The notes beneath the pieces were generated by a model. The model worked only from the letters and a program-made list of their open reading frames with translations. It was not told the origin of the DNA and made no database searches. DNA of 64,000 nucleotides from Neelides folsomi (taxonomy: Eukaryota; Arthropoda; Collembola; Neelipleona; Neelidae): assembly GCA_034687125.1 (NCBI GenBank), contig JAQGBZ010000060.1, positions 124,001-188,000 of the forward strand, in the 5' to 3' direction. Below, one piece after another: positions 54,446-64,000 of this stretch (position 1 is the stretch's first letter; each line of letters opens with the position of its first letter). Made by a program: the position numbers and the translations under genes.

Positions 54446-57400
54446 ATGCACAGATCACGACAACCTGGAAAGAATGGAGATGGTTATTCTGAAGGAGATG
54501 AAAGAAGTGCGAGCAGCAGCGGACGAAGCTCCTCCGGTTGGGACACCCAAAGATCCTCAAATGACAACATCGTCCGACTAACGGGAACCGTCATCATGCG
54601 TCACAAGAGAGATTTACCATGGGGGATAAGATTTATTCAGAAGGTCTCTGACACGTGTTTCTACCCTATTTCCGTCAAAAGAAGAGACTTGTGGTGAGTT
54701 AAGATTATTTAAATTATTTATACACTTTTCACAATCTCACAAAAGGTCTGCAATAATTAAAATATGTCTTTGGATAGTAAAGTTACATAAATAATCATTA
54801 GGGTTCAATAGATCAATGATAAAATCAATAACAAAATTTTATTTATTTATAAATATTTTTCAACATGTGTTAATAACTCTTTGTTTGCTTATATTTTACA
54901 GTTATAGGATTTCAATCCTTGTGATTACCTATTTGAGCTACACGGCGTATCATTTGTCGAGGAAGCCAATTAGCATTGTCAAAAATGTACTGAATCAAAA
55001 TTGCTCAAGTTTGGGAACGACGCCACCCCCGTCGAGTGGAAATTCAACAAATTGGTGTGATTGGGCTCCATTTGGTAATTAATATTACTCTATACTCTAT
55101 ATATAATTTGTGTATTATAATTTTATGTAGTATCCTGTAATTATTAAATCCAATTAAGAGGTTTAATGACTTTCGAACTACATGTACAAATACGCAATGT
55201 TAACATAATTAACATTTTATTTTATTATTTTAGATGGATCAGATGCAGAAACATTGTTGGGAACGCTCGATTCTTCGTTTCTCTTTGCATATGCAGCTGG
55301 AATGTTTGTCAGGTAGATTCAGTTTAATGAATATTAGTTAAATCATAAAGTTTTATTAGAGCTATACAGAACTTTTACTGACTGACTTTAATATAAAGTA
55401 GCCATTTATTCAATTTCCTTAATTAATGATATACGGATCAAATTAATTTTGCTTTAAATATTAGTGGTTTTGTTGCTGAACGTGTTAACCTGCGGTATTT
55501 CTTATCGCTTGGTATGCTCCTCTCCGGATTCTTCACTTATTTATTCGGATTGGCTTACACTCGCAAAGTCCACAATTTATCTTACTTCATCATGGTTCAA
55601 GTAAGGATAATTTAAATTATTGAATAACAATGTTTGGCAATTAAATGTTTCCTAGCTGAAGTATCTAAATGTTAAAATAATTCATTTATAAACTTTAATA
55701 AAAATAGTTCTTGGCTGGGATATTTCAAACAACTGGATGGCCTGGAGTTGTCACTGTTGTTGGAAATTGGTTTGGAAAAGGGAAAAGAGGTAATTTTTAG
55801 TAAACCGGTCAAATTAAGAATATTTCATTATTATTTTATTCGTACTATCGATTTTTATTGTAGTTATTCCAGACATGCAATTGCATTGTGATAATGATTC
55901 TTCAATTTTTTTTTATTCTTTTTAAGGTTTAATCTTTGGTCTTTGGAATTCACATACTTCTCTTGGAAATATTCTCGGATCTGTAATTGCTGGCGAATAT
56001 GTTGAGAAAGATTGGGGGCTCAGTTTCATCATTCCAGCTGCTGTAATTGGAGCAACAGGATTTTTAGTTTTCTTGTTTTTGGTTCCAAAACCACAACATG
56101 TTGGATGCACTGTTCCGGATCATGAGACAAAATCATCCAATCAAACTAATTTTTCGAAGGTAAAACGACATCTACTTTAAAATTAAGTGCTTGATAATCT
56201 TTAATTATAATATAATTTAAAAGTTAAGTATTGCTCGTATAAATAGTTTTTCTAGTTCTGATTTATATAAATTATTTGAAATTCAGAAAGCGAAAAAGAA
56301 GCCTTCCAGACACCACAGCCGTTATTACAACGAAGACACAAATGACAATATTTCCGAAAGTGAAGAAAGTGATTCAGCTCCTATTTCAAACGTATGTCGG
56401 CAATATCATCAAAATTCAATATAACCAACAACAAATATAAAGCTAATTTTAAATTAAATTTTAGGACGAAGGAAATTACGACGTTCATGAAAATACTCCA
56501 ATGATTGCTCCTTATGAAGTTGAAGTGAAAGTGAAAGCCGTTGGATTCTATGAAGCTTTGAAAATTCCCGTAAATCCTTTACAACTATTCTTTGCCAGTT
56601 AACTTATAAATTAAAGTTAGATGCTTTAATTATTTTAAATAAAAATTTAATTATTTTCGACTTTTTTAAAATTTATATTATTATTGATTTTTATGTTTCA
56701 GGGTGTGATTGAGTTTTCTCTTTCTCTCTTCTTTGCCAAACTAGTCAGTTACACATTCCTTTATTGGCTCCCACGATACATCAGCACTTCAAGTAAAGGT
56801 GCGATTCACGTTTTATGTTCTCTTTTAAATGTAAGTAAGATTATTAATGTAAAACCCACCATTAGAAAATTCCACGACGTTTGCTTAAAAATTCTAATTG
56901 AATATTATTCTTTAAATTCGAAATGATTTCCAAAGATTGTAGTTTTTTTGTTGAACAGATTTGAGATTTCTTAATGTAGCTTAACTATTTATTTTTTGTA
57001 TTAATCATTTTTCATTAAATTTGATGTTTTTTGATTATTTTTAACAGCTACATTTTCTCCGACTGAAAGTGCCAACTTGTCGACTTTGTTTGACGTTGGC
57101 GGAATCATTGGCGGGATCATTGCAGGAGTCATTTCGGATTATTCTGGAATGAGCGCCACGACTTGTGCTGGGATGTTAACCATTGCCATTCCAATGGTAA
57201 AACACCAATTACTTTAATTTTAAATTACCATTATAATAAATATTGGTTAGAATTCACAAGTTCACATGTCTCAATCTTTGTGTAGCTTTTGGTGTATGAG
57301 GACTATGGATCTTCGAGCTTATGGGGAAATATCGTTCTTCTCATCATTGTTGGGATTTTGGTCAATGGGCCTTATGCCCTGATCACAACGGCCGTTTCCA

Positions 57401-57926
57401 CCGAACTTGGAACTCATCCTTGTCTTCAGGGAAATGCACGGGCTTTGGCCACTGTGACCGCCATCATTGACGGAACTGGATCAATTGGTGTGAAATCATA
57501 CAATTATCATTTATCATACATCAATATCAATTTCATAATCTATTAATTATTATATTACCTAACAAATTATTTATTTATAATTTTGTAAAAATCAATTCGG
57601 ATTTTTGATTTGTTTGAATTTTGTAGGAGCGGCAGTTGGGCCGTTACTAGCAGGTCCTGTTTCCGATTTTGGTTGGAAGTATGTATTTTATATGCTTATG
57701 CTGGCGGATGTATTTGCGCTCTTGGTAAGTTAAATTATTTGATGTTTAACTAATTTAATAATTCAATTACAATTAGTAGAATTTAACTGTTATGTTACTT
57801 AATTGGAATTGTAAAATTTTATTTTAGTTCCTAATAAGGCTGATGGTCCATGAGATCAAGAGATTGATGCAGAGAAGAGCAGCAGCCAAACTTCGTGTTA
57901 CCATTCATTCCGATCAAATGACTTAA
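54446..57926 (+). CDS. SLC37A2: SLC37-type sugar-phosphate/phosphate exchanger
   Basis: Thirteen exons give 599 residues: 54446-54693, 54902-55074, 55234-55312, 55465-55600, 55708-55789, 55927-56159, 56287-56391, 56465-56569, 56702-56792, 57048-57196, 57286-57487, 57627-57724 and 57828-57926. It is a major-facilitator membrane protein of the organophosphate:phosphate antiporter branch, which in animals swaps glucose-6-phosphate or glycerol-3-phosphate for phosphate at the ER membrane. The diagnostic stretch GWPGVVTVVGNWFGKGKRG spans residues 222-240, followed by GLWNSHTSLGNILGS. YTAYHLSRKP in helix 1 and GAAVGPLLAGPVSDFGW near the end also fit. The N-terminus (about 80 residues) is Ser-rich and hydrophilic. 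Exons 7 and 8 (105 nt each) encode a charged cytosolic loop. Similarity is to the SLC37A1/A2 pair rather than A4; the exact orthologue is a guess. Confidence 0.92.
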
Positions 57927-59307
57927 AACTTCACGATTTTAAAAATATTGCCAACATGATGACTCGCCATAATTTCATCCTATTCAGATATTTTTATCAT
58001 GTATGATTGTAATATGAGTTAAGATTAAAATATCAAAAATGTAGTATGATTAGACCGCTGAGGCAGAAAAGTGTTAAATATTAAACAAGTAATAATAATT
58101 TGATTCAATTATTTTAATAACTTCTTACTACATTTAACACTTTTTTTCATTCTTTCTTTTTATCTAAATGATGATTTTACAATTCATGGAAGCGCTGGAT
58201 TAACAATCTCTATATAAATTTGTTAACAATGAACGGACTGATTCAGTATAGTTTTATAAATACTTATTGCTACTGATCATCCAAATGTGATTTTTAGGAA
58301 TTCGACTACAATTATTGTCTTTTTAACTGAACTCGAGGCACAATGTTTAACCATATTAATCTATTACTACACTCTATACAAATTGAATCGTGATGTTAAT
58401 TGTATTTAACTAGCTGTAAGATTAACTTATTAAAATTAAATAATTTTACCTTAAATAACTTTTACCAATGGAAATATTTGTGGAATGTCTAGAATTTGTA
58501 AAACTGATTTTATCACCATTATATTCCTATCTAAATGTATATTTTACAACTTGTCAAAAAACTAGTTTTATAAATTATTCGATAATATTTTACTATATAT
58601 TCTTAATTAAATACTTCGCTTATTTTTCTATTACTCAAAGGCCAACTGGAAATTAGGCACATTAAAGGATTTATCTAATTAATATATAATTTGTAGGTTT
58701 TTAGGATTGTACGCTGATATGATAAAAATTGGATTGTAATAATTTTTAAAACTGAAATAATATTGCTTCGTTGATAATACTTAAAAAACGTACAAAGAAA
58801 ATTGAATAAATAAAAAAAAACCTGCTACATAAAACTGCTATTTTAATACTCCAAGACCATTTATTTATTTGTGGAGCGTGTGACTCGTTAAGTAGAGATA
58901 CCTTTCATAATTACAGTAACTAAAATGTTTTAAAATAATATCAATTAATGATTTGGAACAATTAAATTGCATTCAAGACAAGTTTACAAAGCTCACTCTG
59001 TCTCTTAAAAGTCGCTTGAAATGAATAAACTACAACAAAAAGTAACATAGAAAGAAATTTATAGTGATACAATTTTACATTTAACAAATACTTGAGAGAA
59101 AGAAGGATTTTGAATTTTAGATTTAGAAAAAGGAAATTAATTTACAATTTATTAATTAGGAAAAATGTACAAATCAAATGGGAAAAAAATTGGTGAGAGA
59201 AGTCGAAGATTTGAAGTAAATGAAAGTTGCCGGAAGTTGATGTTTTTGTGCCGAGAAGCAGATTGATTTTTTTTATAAATTTCTTCTCTACTTTTCGTTT
59301 CTTGTTT
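57927..59307. other. SLC37 3' UTR and convergent intergenic space
   Basis: AT-rich sequence between the SLC37 (+) stop and the AP-1 sigma (-) last exon. A short stem (AAAAGTGTTAAAT at 58067-58079 pairing with 58132-58144) lies near the start. No gene was seen. Confidence 0.55.
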
Positions 59308-62300
59308 TTATCCTAAACTGTGATCCTCAAAAAAACTCTGCGGCGTCTCTTCCTACAAAGAAGGAAAAAACGGAATTTTAAAATTTACTCTCCAACCTAA
59401 TTAACTTAAAATTTATATTTAAAAAAAAATTTAACGAAAAATACTTAATACTTTTTAAGTTCAATTAAGAAAATATTGATTAGATGAATCCTAACCATTA
59501 AACATTATAATTTATAATAAATATAATTTTAATTAGCAAAGAGCAATTATAATTATTTTATATGCGGCAGATACACATCTTATACCCTGATTAAATCTAG
59601 GTAATCATTATCTTAATATTATTAATATTTTAAATCCAAATAAATATGTTGATTGGAATTTTGTAAGTGAAAGAGTTTTATTCAATAAATTGTGATGTGA
59701 GGAATTACAGTTATTATTTAGTCAATAATTAAAATAATTCACTTCCACATTCCTCAATTGTTTGGCATGTGATTTGGCAAATTGGAAAGTGGTGGTTTGA
59801 TCAGGAAGAGAATTGAAGTAAGGAATTGGGAAGTTCATATTTGATAATTAATGGAATGGTCGAAGTGAGTAAAATTGGTCCGTCATATTTTATTTAGATA
59901 AGCCCATGCTCACGCAGGATTGAGTCCATCATTTCATCCTGTATAATAATAATAAGGCCGAATATTTGAATTTAATTTAATTAAATAAATTAAAAATTCA
60001 AATTAACTTAAACAGATTCTTTGAGTATCTTTATATTTAAAAATTTAAAACAAGTAGAAAGATACTTTTTCACAGGCAACATTAATACGATTCATTTCAA
60101 CATGCCTTATAAGAAAAAGTTTAAAAAAATTTAAACTCCATTTCGTTGATCAAAATGAAAAAACCCAATTCCAAACTCGTTAAAAAATCACCCCTTTTGC
60201 CATTCAAGGTTAGGAAAAATCACGAGAAATTAATGGTGTTAAATTATCAAACTAGATAAAACTACAATTTAAGTTTTCGTGAAAAATATCATGCTACCAT
60301 TTCATATCAAAACTAAATAGGATGAACATAATGTAATGATATATAATTATAATTAAATGTTATTTTTTCAAAATTGAACATGCAAAAATATTTAGGTAAT
60401 GAACTTATAGAGGAATATTTAAATTAATTGACAATTATCTTTACATGCCACAACTTAATAAATAGGATAAATGAACCAATTCTTGCTACAATAGTAAAAG
60501 CGACTTAACCTCAAATAAATCAAATGACAAAATGAAGAAATATTTGAGATTTTTCTTAATGAACCAAAAGTATTTAAAAACATAAATTACTTATCAGACC
60601 TTTAAATACCAACTTACAAATTTGATTTATAACCGAATTGGTAATTAACTACAATTATATAATATTATATTCCAATAAAGTATATCCTAAACATTATATC
60701 TTAAAATCATATCCTAGTGCGAAAATAAAATATATAAAATCTTTGTCTACTCGTGCGATCTTTGCGTATATCAATTACCAAACAAACTCTTTTTTCGTAC
60801 CTTTTGCACCATTAAATAATAAAAATCCTCGTATGGAAACCCCTTTCCTACAACTGACTAAATATTTGTTAAATTATGTGAAAAAAGCTTTAAATCTTAG
60901 AATATAAAATTGTAAAGCTTTGAGCTGAGATTTCGAGTCGTTTTTTCACATTATTTCTGAGCCATATCTATTTACCACTCACCATTTTTGGAAAACACTA
61001 GAATGAATTAAAAATTTCTAAAACGTGACTAAAAATGAGAAGAATCTAAAAGATTCATAAAGTGCCTAAATTTTACTTTTTATATCCAAACTTTCCCATT
61101 TAAAACATTACAACTGTATAATTTGTATACAAGCGTTTACAACATCTAATATAAAATTAGATTGATATTTTAATATTTTTTCTATTATTTATAATGAAAT
61201 AGATTCTTTTATCTATTTGTAAATAGGGATCAAAATATAATTCCATTTCTAAAATATGTTTTCTTTTAACTTTAAAATGCATTTCTATTAAAATTCTTTG
61301 TAGAATGTGAAAGATTAATGTTTTATGAGATTCTTAATTATGTTCAATCATATCACCTCCCAATTCAACACTCACGTATACACGCCAAGTATACTGTATA
61401 ATAAATGCGCGAATCCTGCGAACCTTTATAACCATTTCTTAATTGTTATTGTCTAATATTAGTAATTGTTAAATTAAATAACGCCATTTGGTGAGATCTT
61501 AACCATTGGCTTAAGTAAAGCTGATGGTTTAACATGTAAAGTTAGTTCAAAAATTATTGTTATTGTGAGATAGCCTTGATTAGATTTCATTTTGCTAATA
61601 CTTATTTATTAAATACTGCAAACTACGCTTTATATTCCTATCAAGGAGCGCTTAAATAATTAAAAGTTGACCAATTTATTCAATCCCTAATGAAAAATGT
61701 AGGAATACCAATCTCTAATCCAATCCTCTATATAAATAAATCTGACTTGAAAAACCTCGCCGAACTTGTCCGATTTAACTAATTTAGAAATTATAAATTA
61801 ATGTTAGAGACCAATTGATTTGGGCAAGCAAGAACCAGCAGCCAAATTAACTTAAAATCACAATGTTAGTTAATTAAATAAAGATAAAATTTGGTATGAT
61901 CGTGACTTCAAAATAGTCGAAGAAAAACATTTCTCAAAACAAACAAAATCCTTGGATGGAAATATTGACGAAAATATTTTAAAGTTCCACTGTGTTCGGC
62001 CCGTCGCTTACCTCTTGCAAAAGATCTTGAGCAGCGATCGCTTTCAACACATTCTTCTTCGATGTTTCTTGCACTTCCCCTCCAATCAGGAGTTCGTCCA
62101 AGATGAAATACGCTTTCTCGAAATTGAAAATGATGTCAAGTTCGCAAACCTAAATGATTAAATACCAAATATATAAACAATAATTCTAAGGATCAATAAA
62201 TGAATAAATTTTAAAGTTACAATAATAATTGAAATCATACACTGCCAAAGTACTTGTCCAAAAGCTCGACATAACGATGGATGATTTCCAAAGTCAAGAG

Positions 62301-62743
62301 CTCATTATCCGGTTGTTCGATAGCACAACAGAAGTAGAGACTCGCGTAACTATTAATCAAAAAATTTCATTATTGCCAAACTCAAATACAGATTGAAATG
62401 CAATTTCAATTTTTTAGATAAACTCGATTATATTAACTTACCGCTTATAAACAATCTTTAAATCTCTCCATTCAAGGAAAGAGCACATTTTGGGTTTTCT
62501 TGACAGGATGGTTGTGACAAGTTCTCTGGTAATTTTTTTGCGGGTTTTGTCGGGTTGTGCAACGTACCATTTCTGCAGCCTCAACTTTCCTTGACGGCTA
62601 AACAACAGCATGAAGTGCATCTGCAAAATAGAACATTAAAATCAGTTAAAGTCCATTACATTCAATAACACTGCTAAATAAACAGGCTTAAAGTTAATTA
62701 CTTTATAGTTAATATTTGAATGTTAAAGTTAAATATCTACCAT
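59308..62743 (-). CDS. AP1S: AP-1 clathrin adaptor complex, sigma subunit
   Basis: Minus-strand exons are 62741-62743 (start codon only), 62442-62620, 62241-62349, 62012-62149 and the last exon 59308-59352, giving 157 residues, the normal length. The small subunit of AP-1 helps sort cargo into clathrin vesicles at the trans-Golgi and endosomes. The sequence starts [20 protein letters not shown] and continues [68 protein letters not shown] and [10 protein letters not shown]. The first coding exon is just the ATG, split off as in many animal orthologues. A 2.7-kb last intron contains an alternative final exon at 59894-59938. With the distal exon the C-terminus is [14 protein letters not shown]. 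Confidence 0.96.
59894..59938 (-). CDS. AP1S: alternative last coding exon of AP-1 sigma
   Basis: A 45-nt reading frame after a TATACAG acceptor reads [14 protein letters not shown] followed by TAA. It joins in frame to the same upstream exon (ending DLLQE) as the distal exon at 59308-59352, and both are exactly 15 codons including the stop. The result would be an isoform ending [14 protein letters not shown], closer in style to the DExPRSVLEEIGL tails of vertebrate AP-1 sigmas. Use of this exon is inferred from splice signals and coding match. Confidence 0.78.
   Translation of the reverse strand, partial: DEMMDSILREHGLI
59939..62011 (-). other. intron of AP-1 sigma between exon 4 and the alternative last exon
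   Basis: A 2.1-kb AT-rich intron. Short frames such as the one at 60638-60907 have no recognisable content. No element was identified. Confidence 0.6.
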
Positions 62744-64000
62744 CTTGAAGCAGAATTTGAGGAACTTCGGATCCGAATTTCGAACAGATGGAAATATTCA
62801 GGTGTATGAGATTATAATTGTGGATCTTCAATTAGGACATTATGTGAATTTAGAAGTAACTAAATTGTAACAACGACTAGCACCGGCTTTATCCCAACCC
62901 TTAAAAATAAGGTTATCTAAATGAAAATTTAACTAAATGAGTTTGGGTCTTTGGGACTAGCAGGAATTCCTCCCAAACCCAGTTTGGTTCTAAAACCAAG
63001 TCCAAAAACTATTGACAAAACCAAGCCTCAATATTCCCAAAACTCATGGTCAAATAATTTTCCCTTCAATTTTCCACTACTTTCCTTACAAGTCATTGCA
63101 GTGAAAAATTGACGAAGCTTCAAAATGTCTTAGATATCATTTTCATCAATTCTCATCTAATTCTCTATATAAAATACCGGAATGTTACATGATTATTTTA
63201 AAAAAATATCCTATCGGAAATTTTGTTTAAACCTCGGTTAATCATTTAATTACAAGATCAATCAATTAATTAATTATAAGAATGAAACTTTCAATTATAG
63301 GCTTTCACCTATCTATTTCGAATAATGCTAAATTACTTAAATTATTTGATATTTGCGATTTAATTTAATCGGCGATTTATTTGGGTGCTTGGTGTAGGAA
63401 GAAGTAAAGATGTTTTGGTCTTGGAGTAGATGGCGATTTACATTGAGAGGGATAGGGACTTTGCACGTAATGTAATTGGAGAAGTGAAGGGTGCGGGATT
63501 AGGAGTTTTCCTATACGCATTCACTATGCTTTTGTGAGAGCTTTTCTGCTCCTCTGAAGAGTTGTGCCATCGGGAAAATCACTGACCTCCGCCTCGGTCT
63601 CGGCCAATGAGATCCGGGAGGGACACAGGTAGATTGAAATACACAACATGTGCTAACAGGACTGGACAGGATAGTTAAATCGTGACAGGTAACCTTCTTA
63701 AATTATTTGAACATCATTAACTATGATTTTAATTATTGGACAAAATGGAAAAGTTGTACTCCATTCCCAATACGTAAACTCATAAGAATTTCTGTTGCTT
63801 TTGTTGAGTGAATAGAAATAAACGTTTTCTTATATAATGCATAGGATTTAAAGATCTTTTGTGTAGTAGCATTTAAAGTTTAATTAATAAATAATTTTAA
63901 GAATGATTAAATGTTGTAATTTTTATATTACATAATAATGGATGGTTTTGTAATTAGATTTGGTGTTCGTTGAAGATTTATTTAAAGCTTTAAATCTTCT
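62744..64000. promoter_or_regulatory. AP-1 sigma 5' flank and a possible start of a rightward gene
   Basis: The 5' UTR and promoter of AP-1 sigma lie immediately right of 62743. A GC-richer stretch at 63390-63660 ends in GGGACACAG/GTAGAT, a good donor on the plus strand. It may be a 5' UTR exon of a gene outside the window. No protein was recognised. Confidence 0.35.

Noticed and set aside
60638-60907. 89-codon frame in the AP-1 sigma intron
   Set aside because: Low-complexity Asn/Ile/Tyr-rich translation typical of random AT-rich DNA.
61952-62161. 69-codon plus-strand frame
   Set aside because: Antisense shadow of AP-1 sigma exon 4.

Overview
The window is AT-rich, intron-bearing animal DNA. 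Exons are short, introns follow GT-AG, and operons, bacterial ribosome sites and CRISPR arrays are absent. The gene families (alpha-actinin, choline transporter, invertebrate-style UGT and carboxylesterase, AP-1 sigma, intronless C2H2 zinc fingers) fit an invertebrate, most likely an arthropod. I cannot place it more precisely. Coding models were built by reading exons in frame across GT-AG junctions; every complete model sums to a whole number of codons.

Left to right: the 3' end of alpha-actinin (+, cut by the left edge) with a decayed zinc-finger gene antisense in an intron; a secreted Ly6-like protein (+, 6.0-9.4 kb); a gene-poor stretch with a foldback repeat (9.4-14.6 kb); a secreted QxW (ricin-B-like) protein (+, 14.7-15.5 kb); a high-affinity choline transporter (-, 15.9-20.5 kb) whose intron carries another broken antisense zinc-finger gene and a short palindromic element; an intact nine-finger gene plus decayed relatives (22.0-24.5 kb); gamma-butyrobetaine dioxygenase (-, 24.6-26.9 kb); a UDP-glycosyltransferase (-, 27.7-29.6 kb).

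The second half holds a 401-bp palindromic TA-flanked element at 30.2 kb; a carboxylesterase (+, 34.2-37.9 kb); an ASH-domain, probably centrosomal, protein (-, 38.4-40.7 kb) with an E2F-type site upstream; adenylosuccinate synthetase (-, 42.6-50.0 kb, with an upstream 5' UTR exon); an N-alpha-acetyltransferase 40 (-, 52.7-53.8 kb); an SLC37 sugar-phosphate exchanger (+, 54.4-57.9 kb); and AP-1 sigma (-, 59.3-62.7 kb) with two alternative last exons.

The genes are independent housekeeping, neuronal, detoxification and trafficking genes and do not form one pathway. I found no clear undescribed system. The best leads are the birth-and-decay of antisense or intronic zinc-finger genes, a set of small TA-flanked foldback elements, the alternative C-termini of AP-1 sigma, the ASH-domain gene with its E2F-like site, and a basic N-terminal extension on gamma-butyrobetaine dioxygenase.
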